From the NCBI GenBank assembly GCA_007695295.1, contig REEB01000157.1, positions 1 to 36,629 of the forward strand: a stretch of 36,629 nucleotides of DNA, read 5' to 3'. This document shows, one piece after another, positions 26,755 through 36,019 of this stretch (positions are counted from its first letter, which is position 1; each line of letters starts with the position of its first letter). The stretch comes from Puniceicoccaceae bacterium. Its GTDB lineage: Bacteria; Verrucomicrobiota; Verrucomicrobiia; Opitutales; Opitutaceae. The notes under the pieces are model-generated. The model worked only from the letters and a program-made list of their open reading frames with translations, was not told where the DNA came from and made no database searches. Both the position numbers and the translations under genes were made by a program.

Positions 26755-27537
26755 TCAGCGGTTGAGGCCGAAGCGCGTGATCACTTCCTTGGCGAGGGCG
26801 CGGTAGGCGAAGCTGCCGGGGCTGGCGGCGTCGTACTCGAAGATGGTCTGGCCGAAGCTGGGGGCCTCGCTGAGACGGACCGTTCGCGGGATGACGGTTT
26901 CGAAGATTTTGTCCGGCAAATGTTCACGGACTTCGTCGACGACCTGGCGGGAAAGCCGGGTGCGGACGTCGAACATGGTCATGACGATCCCTCCGACTTC
27001 GAGGCGGGGGTTGGCTTCGGCGTTGCGGAGGCTTTCGACGACGCGGAGGATTTGCCCGAGGCCTTCGAGGGCGAGGTATTCGCACTGGAGGGCGATGAGC
27101 AAGTAATCGGCCGCGGCGAGGCTGTTCATGGAAAGCAGGCCGAGGGCGGGGGGGCAGTCGAGGATGACGGCCCGATAACGGTCGGCCGTTGCGACGGGTG
27201 CGAGGGTGCGGCGGAGTTGGAGGAGGTAGTCGGGGCGCTGGGCGAGCTCGATCTCGGCGGCGGCGAGGTCGACTTCGGCGGGGAGGAGGAAGAGGTTTTT
27301 GCGGCCGGTCTCGACGACCCGGGCGAGGACATCGTCATCGCCCATGAGCGGACCGTAGATGCTGGCGCCTTCCTGTTTTTCGATGCCGAGGCCGCTGGTG
27401 GCGTTGGCCTGGGGGTCGAGGTCGACCAGGAGGGTGGGGACGCGTTTTTCGGCGAGGGCGGCGGCGAGGTTGACGGCGGTGGTGGTTTTGCCGACGCCGC
27501 CTTTCTGGTTGGCGATGGTGAAGACCGTGCAAGGCAT
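26755..27537 (-). CDS. ParA/Soj family ATPase
   Basis: A 260-residue Walker-type ATPase. The deviant Walker A is KGGVGKTTT (12-20), LLVDLDPQANATSG forms the A' motif, and ILDCPPALG the Walker B; VIPRTVRLSEAPSFGQ is typical of the Soj/ParA group of chromosome partitioning proteins. ParA dimers bind DNA non-specifically and are displaced by ParB-parS complexes. The usual parB partner is missing: downstream is a non-coding spacer and the gene upstream is divergent. No parS-like site (TGTTTCACGTGAAACA) was seen. It could be the chromosomal ParA with a distant parB, or an orphan ParA-like positioning protein. Confidence 0.9.
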   Translation of the reverse strand: MPCTVFTIANQKGGVGKTTTAVNLAAALAEKRVPTLLVDLDPQANATSGLGIEKQEGASIYGPLMGDDDVLARVVETGRKNLFLLPAEVDLAAAEIELAQRPDYLLQLRRTLAPVATADRYRAVILDCPPALGLLSMNSLAAADYLLIALQCEYLALEGLGQILRVVESLRNAEANPRLEVGGIVMTMFDVRTRLSRQVVDEVREHLPDKIFETVIPRTVRLSEAPSFGQTIFEYDAASPGSFAYRALAKEVITRFGLNR

Positions 27538-27626
27538 GGGTGGGCATCATTTGCGGAGGCGGGGGGATGTCCAGCCCGGCGGGAGATTCCACTTGTCGGC
27601 GGGGAGAGGGCGGGCATCCTGCGGGC

Positions 27627-28280
27627 ATGACCGTATTTGTGTATCGAAACGGCCAGCAGGAAGGGCCGCTCACGCTTGAGGAGGTGCGGTCCCGGCTGTT
27701 GGCGGGCGAACTCAAGCCGGAGGATCCGGCTTGGCGGGAGGGGGCTCCGGAGTGGGGCCGGGTCCGGGATCTGCCGGGGATGGGGCCGGGGAGCCCACCG
27801 CCGCTCGGCCAGGCTGCGCCCGCTGGGGCGGTGGCCGGGGCCGCGCCCTTTGGCTACGGCGGATTCTGGCGCCGGCTGTTGGCCTTCATCCTCGACCAGA
27901 TCGTGATGACGCTCGTGACCCTGCCGGTGTTGGCGCTGTTTTTCGCGGCCACTTTCGCCGCCATGGCCCGGGGAGAGACGGAGCCCTCGTTGGCGATGCA
28001 GCTCCTCGTCAATGGCCTCAGCCTGGTCATCGGCTGGCTCTATTATGCCCTCATGGAGTCTTCCCGGCTCCAGGGCACGGTGGGGAAAATGGCGCTGGGA
28101 ATCAAAGTCGCCACCCTCGAAGGCGGGCGGATCAGCTTTGCACGGGCGACCGGACGCTACTTTGCGAAGATCCTTTCCACCGTGACCCTCCTGATCGGTT
28201 TCATCATGGCGGCCTTCACCGCCCGCAAACAGGCCCTGCATGACTTGGTGGCCTCAACCCTCGTAATTAAAACAGAATGA
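27627..28280 (+). CDS. GYF_2 and RDD domain membrane protein
   Basis: A 217-residue protein. Residues 1-55 are a GYF_2 domain (VFVYRNGQQEGPLTLEEVRSRL, then PAWREGAPEWGRV). The rest is an RDD domain with three membrane helices starting at FWRRLLAFILDQIVMTLV; it includes GTVGKMALGIKVATLEG and ends with KQALHDLVASTLVI. RDD proteins are of mixed or unknown function, some proposed as transporters. The ATG at 27627 gives exactly the start of the GYF fold. It diverges from parA with 89 bases between and overlaps the next gene by 4 bases. Confidence 0.88.
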   Translation: MTVFVYRNGQQEGPLTLEEVRSRLLAGELKPEDPAWREGAPEWGRVRDLPGMGPGSPPPLGQAAPAGAVAGAAPFGYGGFWRRLLAFILDQIVMTLVTLPVLALFFAATFAAMARGETEPSLAMQLLVNGLSLVIGWLYYALMESSRLQGTVGKMALGIKVATLEGGRISFARATGRYFAKILSTVTLLIGFIMAAFTARKQALHDLVASTLVIKTE

Positions 28281-29401
28281 CGGCCGCACGCATCTTTACT
28301 TGGACGTTGCGGCCCCGGCGCGGCGCCTTGGTCGCGACCTTGGCGGCCGCGTTGTTTGCCGTATCGGCTCCGGCACTACCGGAACTGATGGCCCGGGCTG
28401 AAGTCCGCCAGACGATTGACGGCCTCAAGCGCCCCACGGCGGCGGTGGTGAAACCCGGGGGCACGGCGGTGCTGGTGACGGAAGCGCCGGTCAGGGGTCT
28501 CGGCCTCGCCCTTGGGGAAGGGGCGGTGCGCCGCTACAGCATCCGGCAGGATGGATCGCTGGCGGACGGTGAGCTGGTCGTGGCGGGTCTCGATGGCCCG
28601 GTGGGCCTGACGGTCCTGCGGGCGCCGGTCGGTCCCTGGCCGGAAGGCACCTTGGTGGTGCTGGTGGGCTCGGCCGCGGTCAGCGACGCGGAGGGGAGGC
28701 CGGTGCGCGAGGCTGCGCTGTTGCGCATCGGCCTGCAGGGGATTGATCCGGTGGAGGGAAGCTTGCTGGAGTTTTTGCCGCTCGGGCCCGATTCGGCGGC
28801 GGCCGGAGCCCTGGGGCACCCCGTCCTTGGTCCGACCGGCCTGGCTTCGGCCGGAGATGGTACGCTTTATGTGGCCGACTCGGGGGCGGGAGGTGAAGTC
28901 CTCCGGCCTTCGGCGACCGGCCGGCCCGGGATCTGGCGACTGACGCCCGGGCTAGTCGCCCGACTCTTTGAGGGAGGGGAAGCGGCGGCGGAATTCATCC
29001 CGGTGAACAACATCCCCGGCGGGCTCTATTTCGACCGGGACCGCGACGCCCTCCTCTTTGTCACCTCCAACTCCCGCGGACCCTCCGGAGGGGCGATCTT
29101 CCGGCTGGGCGGCGGAGACTTTTCCGGCCGAACTCCGCTCGAAACCCTGGCTCACGATCTTCGCGCCCTCAACGGCGTGGTGGTGACGGAGCGGGGCCAA
29201 GTGATCGCGGCCCGGGCGGTCGGCGAGCTAACCACGCCGCGGAGCCGCCTGCGGGGGCGCAACCTGCGTTTGCGGCCGGACGAAGCGCTGCTTTCTCCAG
29301 GACAACCGGCGGTCTGGTCGCGGGGAGGAGCGTCGTTCCTGGCCGTGCCGGAGCGGGCGGGTGACCGCATCCGGGTCTTCCGCCTCGCCGGCAATCTCTA
29401 G
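28277..29401 (+). CDS. Exported protein, propeller-like (SMP-30/NHL type)
   Basis: The 374-residue protein has a signal peptide (LVATLAAALFAVSAPA, after a basic run). The rest has short beta-strand blocks with turns such as GPTGLASAGDGTLYVADSG, NNIPGGLYFDRDRDALLFVTSN and LNGVVVTERGQVIAARAVG, which fit a six-bladed propeller of the SMP-30/gluconolactonase type. Calcium or catalytic ligands cannot be assigned. The ATG overlaps the RDD stop by 4 bases, so they share a transcript. Function unknown. Confidence 0.7.
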   Translation: MTAARIFTWTLRPRRGALVATLAAALFAVSAPALPELMARAEVRQTIDGLKRPTAAVVKPGGTAVLVTEAPVRGLGLALGEGAVRRYSIRQDGSLADGELVVAGLDGPVGLTVLRAPVGPWPEGTLVVLVGSAAVSDAEGRPVREAALLRIGLQGIDPVEGSLLEFLPLGPDSAAAGALGHPVLGPTGLASAGDGTLYVADSGAGGEVLRPSATGRPGIWRLTPGLVARLFEGGEAAAEFIPVNNIPGGLYFDRDRDALLFVTSNSRGPSGGAIFRLGGGDFSGRTPLETLAHDLRALNGVVVTERGQVIAARAVGELTTPRSRLRGRNLRLRPDEALLSPGQPAVWSRGGASFLAVPERAGDRIRVFRLAGNL

Positions 29402-29418
29402 CCGACCGCTTCCCGGCC

Positions 29419-30507
29419 ATGGTCATCGGCGTTCCAAAGGAAATCAAGCAGGGCGAAACCCGGGTGGCGGTGGTGCCATCCACCTGCCGCCGTCTCGTGG
29501 ACGGTGGCAACCGGGTCCTGGTGGAGGCGGGCGCGGGCGCGGCGGCCGGCTTTGCCGATGAAGCCTATGCCGAGGCCGGAGCCGCTTTGGCGCCGGGGGC
29601 GGCCGTGGTTTTTGCCGAAGCCGACCTGATCGTGAAGGTAAAGGAACCTCAGCCGGCCGAGCTGGAACAGTTTCGGGAAGGACAGGCCCTTTTCACTTAC
29701 CTGCACCTGGCGGCGGCGCCCGCCGTGGCGCAGGCGCTCTGTTCGCGGCGCGTCCTTGGGATTGGTTATGAAACCATCGAGGGGCCGGGCGGCAGCCTGC
29801 CGGTGCTAAAGCCGATGTCGCAAGTGGCGGGGCGGCTCTCGGTCCAGGTGGGGGCGTGGTTTCTGATGAGTTCGCAGGGCGGAGCCGGGGTCCTGCCCGG
29901 AGGGGTGCCGGGAGTGGAGCGGGGTCATATTGTGATTCTCGGGCTCGGCAATGCCGGCTCCGAGGCCTGCCGGATGGCGGTGGGCCTGGGGGCGCGGGTC
30001 ACCGTGCTCGACATCGACCGCGCCAAGCTCGAGCACCTCGAAGAGCGTTTTCCAGGGCTGGTCAATACCCTCGTCTCGACGCCCTCCCGCGTGGCCGAGG
30101 CGGTCGCCGCGGCCGACTTGGTGATCGGGGCCGTGCTGGTCGCGGGTGCGCGCGCTCCAAGGGTCGTTTCCCGGGAGATGGTCCGCTCGATGGCGCCGCG
30201 GCGGGTGGTGGTGGACATCGCCATCGACCAGGGCGGATGTGTGGAGACGATCCGGCCGACCTCCCACAAGGAGCCGGTCTACCTGGAGGAAGGTGTGCTC
30301 CACTATGCGGTGCCGAACATGCCGGCCCTCGTCGGCCGCACCGCCACCCTTGCCCTCACCCAGGTGACCGAGCCCTACCTGCTGCGGATGGCGAAGGACG
30401 GCATTGATGCGGCCCTGGAGGCTGTTCCCGGTCTCGAAAAGGGCGTCAACACCCGCGACGGCCGCGTTGTGCACCCGGCGGTGGCGGCCGCGCTGGCGGC
30501 GGAGTGA
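29419..30507 (+). CDS. ald: Alanine dehydrogenase
   Basis: The 362-residue enzyme converts L-alanine to pyruvate with NAD+, or the reverse. MVIGVPKEIKQGETRVAVVP opens the family fold. Substrate-binding Arg15 and Lys75 (VKVKEPQ) and catalytic His96 (YLHLA) are present. The GGVPGV loop is followed by the NAD-binding turn LGLGNAG (174-180) and VLDID ending at Asp200. DQGGCVETIRPTSH and NMPALVGRTAT complete the pattern. Length and spacing are normal. Its TGA overlaps the comF ATG by 1 base (TGATG), which suggests coupled translation. Confidence 0.95.
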   Translation: MVIGVPKEIKQGETRVAVVPSTCRRLVDGGNRVLVEAGAGAAAGFADEAYAEAGAALAPGAAVVFAEADLIVKVKEPQPAELEQFREGQALFTYLHLAAAPAVAQALCSRRVLGIGYETIEGPGGSLPVLKPMSQVAGRLSVQVGAWFLMSSQGGAGVLPGGVPGVERGHIVILGLGNAGSEACRMAVGLGARVTVLDIDRAKLEHLEERFPGLVNTLVSTPSRVAEAVAAADLVIGAVLVAGARAPRVVSREMVRSMAPRRVVVDIAIDQGGCVETIRPTSHKEPVYLEEGVLHYAVPNMPALVGRTATLALTQVTEPYLLRMAKDGIDAALEAVPGLEKGVNTRDGRVVHPAVAAALAAE

Positions 30508-31328
30508 TGGGCACGCTGCCGGCAGGCGACGAAGCCATCGCTCCGGCGAACCCCTCGCCGCGGCCCTGGCCCTTTCGGCCCGTCCGGCTGGCTGAACTGG
30601 CCCGCAAAGCCGGCCGTCTCGCGGGCTGGCCGGACCTCCTTTTCCCGCCCGCCTGCGAGTCCTGCGGCGAACTCGTGGAGGAAAACACCAATCTCCGCAC
30701 CCTCTGCCCGGACTGCCGCCAACGCATCCACCTTGTCTGCCGTCCCCATTGCCCGACCTGCGGCTACCCCTTTTTCGGCGAAGTGGAAGAGGGCCGGCTC
30801 TGCCCGCACTGCGTGGAGCTTTCCCCGCGCTTTGGCGAGGGCAAAACCCTCGCCTTGCTCCACGGACCCCTCCGGCCGCTGCTGCTGGCGCTGAAGTACC
30901 GGGCGGGTTTTCACGTCCTCGGCGCCCTCGAGGACTTGGCCCGGCGTCATCCGGAGCTGCCGGACTTTCTCGCCGGGGCCATCCTCGTGCCGGTGCCGCT
31001 GCACGCGCGCAAGGAGCGGGAGCGCGGCTTCAACCAGGCCGTGCTGCTGGCCGGGATCGTTTCCCGGGTCGGAGGCGGCCGGCCGGTCCTGCCCCTGCTG
31101 GAGCGCACCCGCGACACCCCCACCCAAACCCGGCTCGACCGCCGCCAACGCCAGCGCAACCTCAAAAATGCCTTTGCCATCCGAAAGGGTGTCCGCTTTG
31201 ATCCCACCTTGCGCCATGTCCTTGTCGACGATGTTTTCACCACTGGCTCCACGCTCAACGCCTGCGCCACCGTCCTGCGCCGGGCGGGCTTGAAACACGT
31301 CGACGTGCTCACTTTCGGACACGGCTGA
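30507..31328 (+). CDS. ComF family phosphoribosyltransferase-like protein
   Basis: A 273-residue ComF homologue. Two cysteine sets are present in the N-terminal half: Cys50-x2-Cys53 with Cys67-x2-Cys70, and Cys82-x2-Cys85 with Cys99-x2-Cys102. The C-terminal part is a type I phosphoribosyltransferase fold with the PRPP loop VLVDDVFTTGST (about 238-249). ComF is needed for single-strand DNA handling in natural transformation in several species. It starts at ATG 30507, 1 base overlapping ald; a GTG just upstream is also open. accD follows 15 bases later. Confidence 0.92.
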   Translation: MGTLPAGDEAIAPANPSPRPWPFRPVRLAELARKAGRLAGWPDLLFPPACESCGELVEENTNLRTLCPDCRQRIHLVCRPHCPTCGYPFFGEVEEGRLCPHCVELSPRFGEGKTLALLHGPLRPLLLALKYRAGFHVLGALEDLARRHPELPDFLAGAILVPVPLHARKERERGFNQAVLLAGIVSRVGGGRPVLPLLERTRDTPTQTRLDRRQRQRNLKNAFAIRKGVRFDPTLRHVLVDDVFTTGSTLNACATVLRRAGLKHVDVLTFGHG

Positions 31329-31343
31329 CCTCCCTTTCGTGGA

Positions 31344-32213
31344 ATGGCCTTTTTCAGCAAACCCAAATACTCGACCGTCACCGTCAAAAAGAAGGACATG
31401 CCCCAGGGTCTCTGGCGGAAATGTCCCCTCTCCGGTGAGATCATCTACACCAAGGAGCTGGAGCAAAACCAGAACGTCGTCCCCAAGAGTGGCTATCACT
31501 TCCCCATCGCCGCGCCGGACCGGATCCGGTTTCTGGTCGATCCTGACTCCTTCGAGGAGTTCGACGCCGGGCTCGAGCCGGTCGATCCGCTCGGGTTCAA
31601 AGATCTCGTCCCCTACACCGAGCGGGTGGCCAAGTACCAGCAGGCCAGCGGCCAGAAGGAGGCGGTCATCTGCGGCTTGGCCAAGATCCACGCCATCCCG
31701 GTTTCGCTGGCGGTGATGGATTTCCGCTTCGGGGCCGGCTCCATGGGCTCGGTGGTGGGGGAGAAAATCACCCGCGCGATCGAGCGGGCGATCGAGCGCA
31801 AGTGCTCCTGCATCATCTTTTCCGCCTCCGGCGGCGCCCGCATGCAGGAGGGCATTCTCAGCCTCATGCAGATGGCCAAGACCAGCGCCGCCCTCGCCCG
31901 GCTCGCCCGGGCGCGCCTGCCCTACATTTCCGTTCTCACTCACCCGACCACCGGTGGTGTCACCGCCAGTTTCGCCACCCTCGGCGACGTCATTCTCGCC
32001 GAGCCGGGCGCTCTGATCGGCTTCGCCGGCCCGCGCGTCATCAAGGAGGCGACCAACCGCGATCTTCCGGAGGGCTTTCAATCCTCGGAGTTTTTTCTCG
32101 AGCACGGGCTCGTCGACCAGATCGTCAGCCGGCTCGAAATGCGCGACCGCATCGCCGCCCTCCTCCGCCTGCTCCAGACCGGCGCGCCGGGGGCCGGGCG
32201 CGCCGCCGGTTGA
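31344..32213 (+). CDS. accD: Acetyl-CoA carboxylase carboxyltransferase subunit beta, zinc ribbon degenerate
   Basis: This 289-residue AccD transfers the carboxyl group from biotin to acetyl-CoA with AccA, the first committed step of fatty acid synthesis. [50 protein letters not shown] and IGFAGPRVI are all present. In E. coli AccD a zinc ribbon uses four cysteines (27, 30, 46, 49). Here only Cys27 remains; the others align with Ser30, Val46 and Ser49, in KCPLSG and VVPKSGYH. The rest of the enzyme is intact and the gene is in a normal accD-folC arrangement, so activity is expected. Whether this loss is general in the lineage cannot be judged here. Confidence 0.95.
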   Translation: MAFFSKPKYSTVTVKKKDMPQGLWRKCPLSGEIIYTKELEQNQNVVPKSGYHFPIAAPDRIRFLVDPDSFEEFDAGLEPVDPLGFKDLVPYTERVAKYQQASGQKEAVICGLAKIHAIPVSLAVMDFRFGAGSMGSVVGEKITRAIERAIERKCSCIIFSASGGARMQEGILSLMQMAKTSAALARLARARLPYISVLTHPTTGGVTASFATLGDVILAEPGALIGFAGPRVIKEATNRDLPEGFQSSEFFLEHGLVDQIVSRLEMRDRIAALLRLLQTGAPGAGRAAG

Positions 32214-32232
32214 TCCATTGCCGCACCTGTCC

Positions 32233-33543
32233 ATGACCTCTCCCCAGCTTCCGGACTACCCGGCGGTCAAGGCCTACCTTTACGGCCTCAAGTATCACGG
32301 CGCCAAATACGGCATCGAGCGCATGCAGCGGTTGTCCGAATCCCTCAGTCACCCGGAGCGCTCGTATCCGGTCATCCATGTCGCCGGCACCAACGGCAAG
32401 GGCTCCGTCTGCGCCATGCTGGAGGCGGTCTTGCGCGCCCACGGGCTCAAAACCGGCCTTTTCACCTCGCCGCACCTCATCCGCCAGGGCGAGCGCATCC
32501 AAGTCGACCGCACCATCCTCACCGAGGACAAGATCGTGGATTACACCCGCGAACTCCAGCGCCATGCCGAGGCCATCGCCGCCCGCGATCCCGACGACCA
32601 CCCGAGCTTTTTTGAGTTCATGACCGGGATGGCTTTTCTCCATTTCGCCCGGGAAAAAGTTGATGTCGCCGTCATCGAGACCGGCCTCGGCGGCCGGCTC
32701 GACGCCACCAATGTTGTCCGGCCCGAGCTTTCGGTCATCACCTCCATCGGGCTCGACCACTGCGAGATCCTCGGCCGCACCCACGCCGCCATCGCCCGCG
32801 AAAAAGCCGGCATCCTCAAGCCCGGCGTGCCCGCCGTTCTCGGGCTTCTCCCGGCCGAGGCGGAGGGGGAAATCCGCCGCATCGCCGCCGAGCGGGGCTG
32901 CCCGGTCACCGGCTACGGAGAGATCTACGGGCCCGGCAAACCACCCCCGCCGCCCACCAACCTCAGCGGCGGCTACCAGCAGCTCAACGCCGGCACCGCC
33001 TACCTTGCGGCCCGGCAGCTCGCGGGGCGCTTCGGCCTGAGGGAGGCGACCATCCGCGAGGCCCTCCGCACCGTCGACTGGGGCGCCCGCTGGCAGGTCC
33101 ACCCCCTCGGAGACGGCCGCGACCTCATCATCGATGTGACCCACAACGCCGAAGGCGCCTATTGGCTGGAGCGCAATTTGCTCGACCTCCGCCGCCGCCG
33201 CCAAGGCCGCCGCCCCGCCATCATCGCCGGGGTGCTCGGCGCGGCCCGGGCGGCCGCGCTCATCCCGGTGGCCGCCAACTACGCCGCCGAGCTTTTTCTG
33301 GTGCCGCCGCAGCAGCCCCGCGCCACCCCGGTCGAGGTACTGCGCTCCTTCCTGCCCGCTCCGGATCCGGAGCGGCCCGTGCGGACCGCCACCGTGGCGG
33401 AGCTGTTTCCCGCTGCCGGAGTGTGCCGGGCTGGCTTGCCCGACCGCGATGTCGTCGTCACCGGCTCCATCTACCTCGCCGGGGAGGTGCTGGAGCGCTT
33501 TCTCCTGCCCGCTCCCGTCCACCAAGGTATGCTCCAGGACTGA
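32233..33543 (+). CDS. folC: Bifunctional dihydrofolate/folylpolyglutamate synthase
   Basis: A 436-residue Mur-ligase-like enzyme that joins glutamate to dihydropteroate and to folates. The P-loop is GTNGKGS (52-58); FTSPHL, then ETGLGGRLDATN, SIGLDHCEILG and EKAGILKPGVPAVLG give the Mg/ATP and folate elements, and VTHNAEGA the second domain. The start chosen is ATG 32233; a TTG 15 bases upstream is also open. It follows accD by 19 bases, the common accD-folC order. Confidence 0.95.
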   Translation: MTSPQLPDYPAVKAYLYGLKYHGAKYGIERMQRLSESLSHPERSYPVIHVAGTNGKGSVCAMLEAVLRAHGLKTGLFTSPHLIRQGERIQVDRTILTEDKIVDYTRELQRHAEAIAARDPDDHPSFFEFMTGMAFLHFAREKVDVAVIETGLGGRLDATNVVRPELSVITSIGLDHCEILGRTHAAIAREKAGILKPGVPAVLGLLPAEAEGEIRRIAAERGCPVTGYGEIYGPGKPPPPPTNLSGGYQQLNAGTAYLAARQLAGRFGLREATIREALRTVDWGARWQVHPLGDGRDLIIDVTHNAEGAYWLERNLLDLRRRRQGRRPAIIAGVLGAARAAALIPVAANYAAELFLVPPQQPRATPVEVLRSFLPAPDPERPVRTATVAELFPAAGVCRAGLPDRDVVVTGSIYLAGEVLERFLLPAPVHQGMLQD

Positions 33544-33803
33544 GCCGGCCGGCGGCGCCGTTCGCAGCCTCCGGCCCGCTTCCCCGCCATGCGTCACTTG
33601 ACTTCGAAACGGACCTGCTGGGAAACGGAGACCGGACGGACCAGGCCGCTGCCGAAGCGGAGATGGCCTCGCCCTGCGGAGTCCAATCCGCCCTCCTTCT
33701 TTCGCAAACCTGATCCCAGGCACTATACCTTAGTAAGTTTCCTTAAAAACCAATGATTCTGCTTGCCCCCGACCCCGGGGGTGGTGTTCCCTGCTTCCAA
33801 ATC
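33544..33803. other. Spacer before cysI with AT-rich block
   Basis: The 260-base gap ends in an AT-rich block (about 33720-33752) containing a CTTA-G-TAAG palindrome (33729-33737) and TATACC, possibly a promoter. A small GC hairpin (CCCCC ... GGGGG) lies at 33766-33781, between an unused in-frame ATG (33753) and the chosen start. No regulator-binding site or riboswitch could be recognised. Confidence 0.35.
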
Positions 33804-35483
33804 ATGTCCACCGAAACCACCGCCAGCCCCTCTCCCAGCCCGGTCGAGGTCATCAAGGCCAACAGCCGCAACCTCCGCGGCACCCTCGCCGAGAGCCTCC
33901 GGGATTCCTCCACGGGGGCGATCGCGCCCGACGATACCCAGATTTCCAAGTTCCACGGGCTCTACCAGCAGGATGACCGCGACCTCCGCCTCGAGCGCCG
34001 CAAGCAGAAGCTCGAGCGCGCTTTCTCGTTTATGATCCGGGTGCGCGTCTCCGGGGGCGTCTGCACCCCCGCGCAGTACCGGCTGCTCGACGACCTCGCG
34101 GTAAAGCGCGGCAACGGCACCATTCGGCTCACCACCCGGCAGGCCTTCCAGCTCCACGGCATCCTCAAGGGCAATCTCCGCCCGCTCATCCAGGCCATGC
34201 ACACTGAGCTGATGCACTCCATCGGCGCCTGCGGCGATATCAACCGCAACGTCATGTGCCACTCCATCCCGGAACGCTCGCCCGTTCACGCCGAGATCTA
34301 CGAGACCGCCTGCGCCATCAGCACCCACCTGCTGCCGCGCTCCCGCGCCTACCACGAGATCTGGCTGGAGGACGAGTGCGTGGCCGGCGGCGAACCCGAG
34401 GAGGAGCCGATCTACGGCAAGACCTACCTGCCGCGGAAGTTCAAGATCGGGGTCGCCCTGCCCCCGAGCAACGATGTCGACATTTTCTCCCAGGACCTCG
34501 GCTTCATCGCCATCGCCGATGCCGGCCGCATCCTCGGCTACAACGTGGTCGCCGGCGGCGGTCTCGGCATGACGCATGGCAATGCAGCCACCTACCCCAA
34601 GCTGGCCGAGGTCCTGGGCTTTTGCTTTCCCGACCAGGTCCTCGCCGTCGCCGAAGCCGTCGTCACCACCCAGCGCGACCACGGCGACCGCTCCAACCGC
34701 AAACACGCCCGGCTCAAATACACCATCGAGGACATGGGGCTGGATGCCTTCCGGGCCGAGGTCGAGCGCCGCTCCGGGGTGGCCTTCGCCCCCGCCCGGC
34801 CCTACCGCTTCGACCGGATTGCCGACGAGTACGGCTGGCGGCAGGCCGCCGACGGTTCCTGGTTTTACACCCAGTTCATCCAGAGCGGCCGCATCGCCGA
34901 CACCCCGGGCTCGCCGCTCAAAACCGCCCTGCGCGAGCTGGCCGACCTCGACCGCGGCGAATTCCGCCTCACCCCGAGCCAGAACCTGCTCATCGCGGGT
35001 CTGACCGATGAAGACAAAGCCGCCGCCACCGCCATCCTCGGGCGCCACGGTCTCGGCGACTCCCACCGCCAGACCGGACTCCGGCTCAACGCATTGTCCT
35101 GCCCGGCCCTGCCCACCTGCGGCCTCGCCCTGGCCGAGAGTGAGCGCGCCCTGCCCGGCCTCCTTGAGCCCTTGGAGGCGGTCCTGCGCGAGCTCGGCCT
35201 CGAGGAGCGCCCCATCAGCATCCGCATGACCGGCTGCCCCAACGGCTGCGCCCGCCCCTACCTCGGGGAAATCGGCATCGTCGGCAAGGCCCCGGGCAAG
35301 TACAACCTGTATGTGGGGGCCAAATACAACGGCACCCGGCTCAACCGCGAGGTCGGCTTCGCCCTCACCGAGGACAAGCTCGTCGAGACCATCACAGGCT
35401 GGCTGCGCCGCTACGCCGCCGAAGCCGAATCCGGCGAAGAGTTCGGCGACTTCGCCGAGCGCGTCCAGCTCGGCGCCGCCTGA
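33804..35483 (+). CDS. cysI: Assimilatory sulfite reductase hemoprotein subunit (CysI type)
   Basis: A 559-residue sulfite/nitrite reductase hemoprotein. The four cysteines that bind the [4Fe-4S]-siroheme centre are at 433, 439 (CPALPTC) and 478, 482 (TGCPNGC), matching E. coli CysI spacing (434, 440, 479, 483). Two ferredoxin-like domains and GxGGGLGMTHG are present. The protein reduces sulfite to sulfide with six electrons, from a flavoprotein or ferredoxin. The in-frame ATG 33753 would add 17 unlikely residues, so I took ATG 33804. No cysJ, cysH or cysG is adjacent. A weak hairpin follows about 40 bases after the stop. Confidence 0.93.
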   Translation: MSTETTASPSPSPVEVIKANSRNLRGTLAESLRDSSTGAIAPDDTQISKFHGLYQQDDRDLRLERRKQKLERAFSFMIRVRVSGGVCTPAQYRLLDDLAVKRGNGTIRLTTRQAFQLHGILKGNLRPLIQAMHTELMHSIGACGDINRNVMCHSIPERSPVHAEIYETACAISTHLLPRSRAYHEIWLEDECVAGGEPEEEPIYGKTYLPRKFKIGVALPPSNDVDIFSQDLGFIAIADAGRILGYNVVAGGGLGMTHGNAATYPKLAEVLGFCFPDQVLAVAEAVVTTQRDHGDRSNRKHARLKYTIEDMGLDAFRAEVERRSGVAFAPARPYRFDRIADEYGWRQAADGSWFYTQFIQSGRIADTPGSPLKTALRELADLDRGEFRLTPSQNLLIAGLTDEDKAAATAILGRHGLGDSHRQTGLRLNALSCPALPTCGLALAESERALPGLLEPLEAVLRELGLEERPISIRMTGCPNGCARPYLGEIGIVGKAPGKYNLYVGAKYNGTRLNREVGFALTEDKLVETITGWLRRYAAEAESGEEFGDFAERVQLGAA

Positions 35484-35520
35484 GCCGGCCCTGTGCCAGG
35501 ATCGAGTCCCGCCGGGCAGC

Positions 35521-35548
35521 CCCGCTCCTCTCCGTATCGAGCGGGTTT
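35521..35548 (+). terminator. Weak terminator candidate after cysI
   Basis: CCCGCTC (35521-35527) pairs with GAGCGGG (35539-35545) around an 11-base loop, followed by only three T residues. It is the only hairpin close to the cysI stop. Confidence 0.35.
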
Positions 35549-35605
35549 CCCCCGCGATACCCTCCTACCGGCCAGGTTCACTCCGCGATCCCCCGTTCCC
35601 TCCCC

Positions 35606-35705
35606 CTGTAGCTGCCGTCGTGAGACGGCGGTCCTCCAGCATTCGCTCGGGGCGCAGCGGAGAGCGTAGGCTGTCCCGCCGGAGTCCGCTTGCGGCATAG
35701 GCGGA
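35606..35705 (+). repeat. Dispersed hairpin repeat, long form, copy A
   Basis: The copy begins TGTAGCTGCCGTCGTGAG, with GCCGTC-GTGA-GACGGC as a perfect hairpin. It continues through an imperfect CAGC...GCTG stem and ends with CCGGAGTCCGCTTGCGGC and AGGCGG. About 100 bases align closely with copy C; the differences in the middle stem partly change both arms. Confidence 0.75.
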
Positions 35706-35785
35706 CCCTTGCTCCCGCCACTCTTTTCACTTTGCCCCGCGACCGCGGGGTCGGCCACCTCGGCTGCCACCTCCGGGTCCCCTGC

Positions 35786-35820
35786 TGTAGCTGCCGTCGT
35801 GAGACGGCAGGTCCTTCGGC
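35786..35820 (+). repeat. Dispersed hairpin repeat, short form, copy B
   Basis: This copy has the TGTAGCTGCCGTCGTGAG core with its GCCGTC/GACGGC hairpin and then AGGTCCTTCGG, where it stops. It lacks the second half present in copies A and C. Confidence 0.7.
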
Positions 35821-36019
35821 CCCGCAGGGGCGGCCGGAAATCAGCCGGTTGGCGCCAGCCACCGGAACCGGCCCACCCAAATCATCCGCCCCGGCAGGGG
35901 CGGCGCATCACGGCGTCTTGCGAGCACGATTTCAATAATCACTGACATGGAACGTTTTGCGGCGCGCTCGGCGAGCCCGCCCTACCCAGTCGCCCTCCGG
36001 TGGCTGGCGCATCCCCGTC

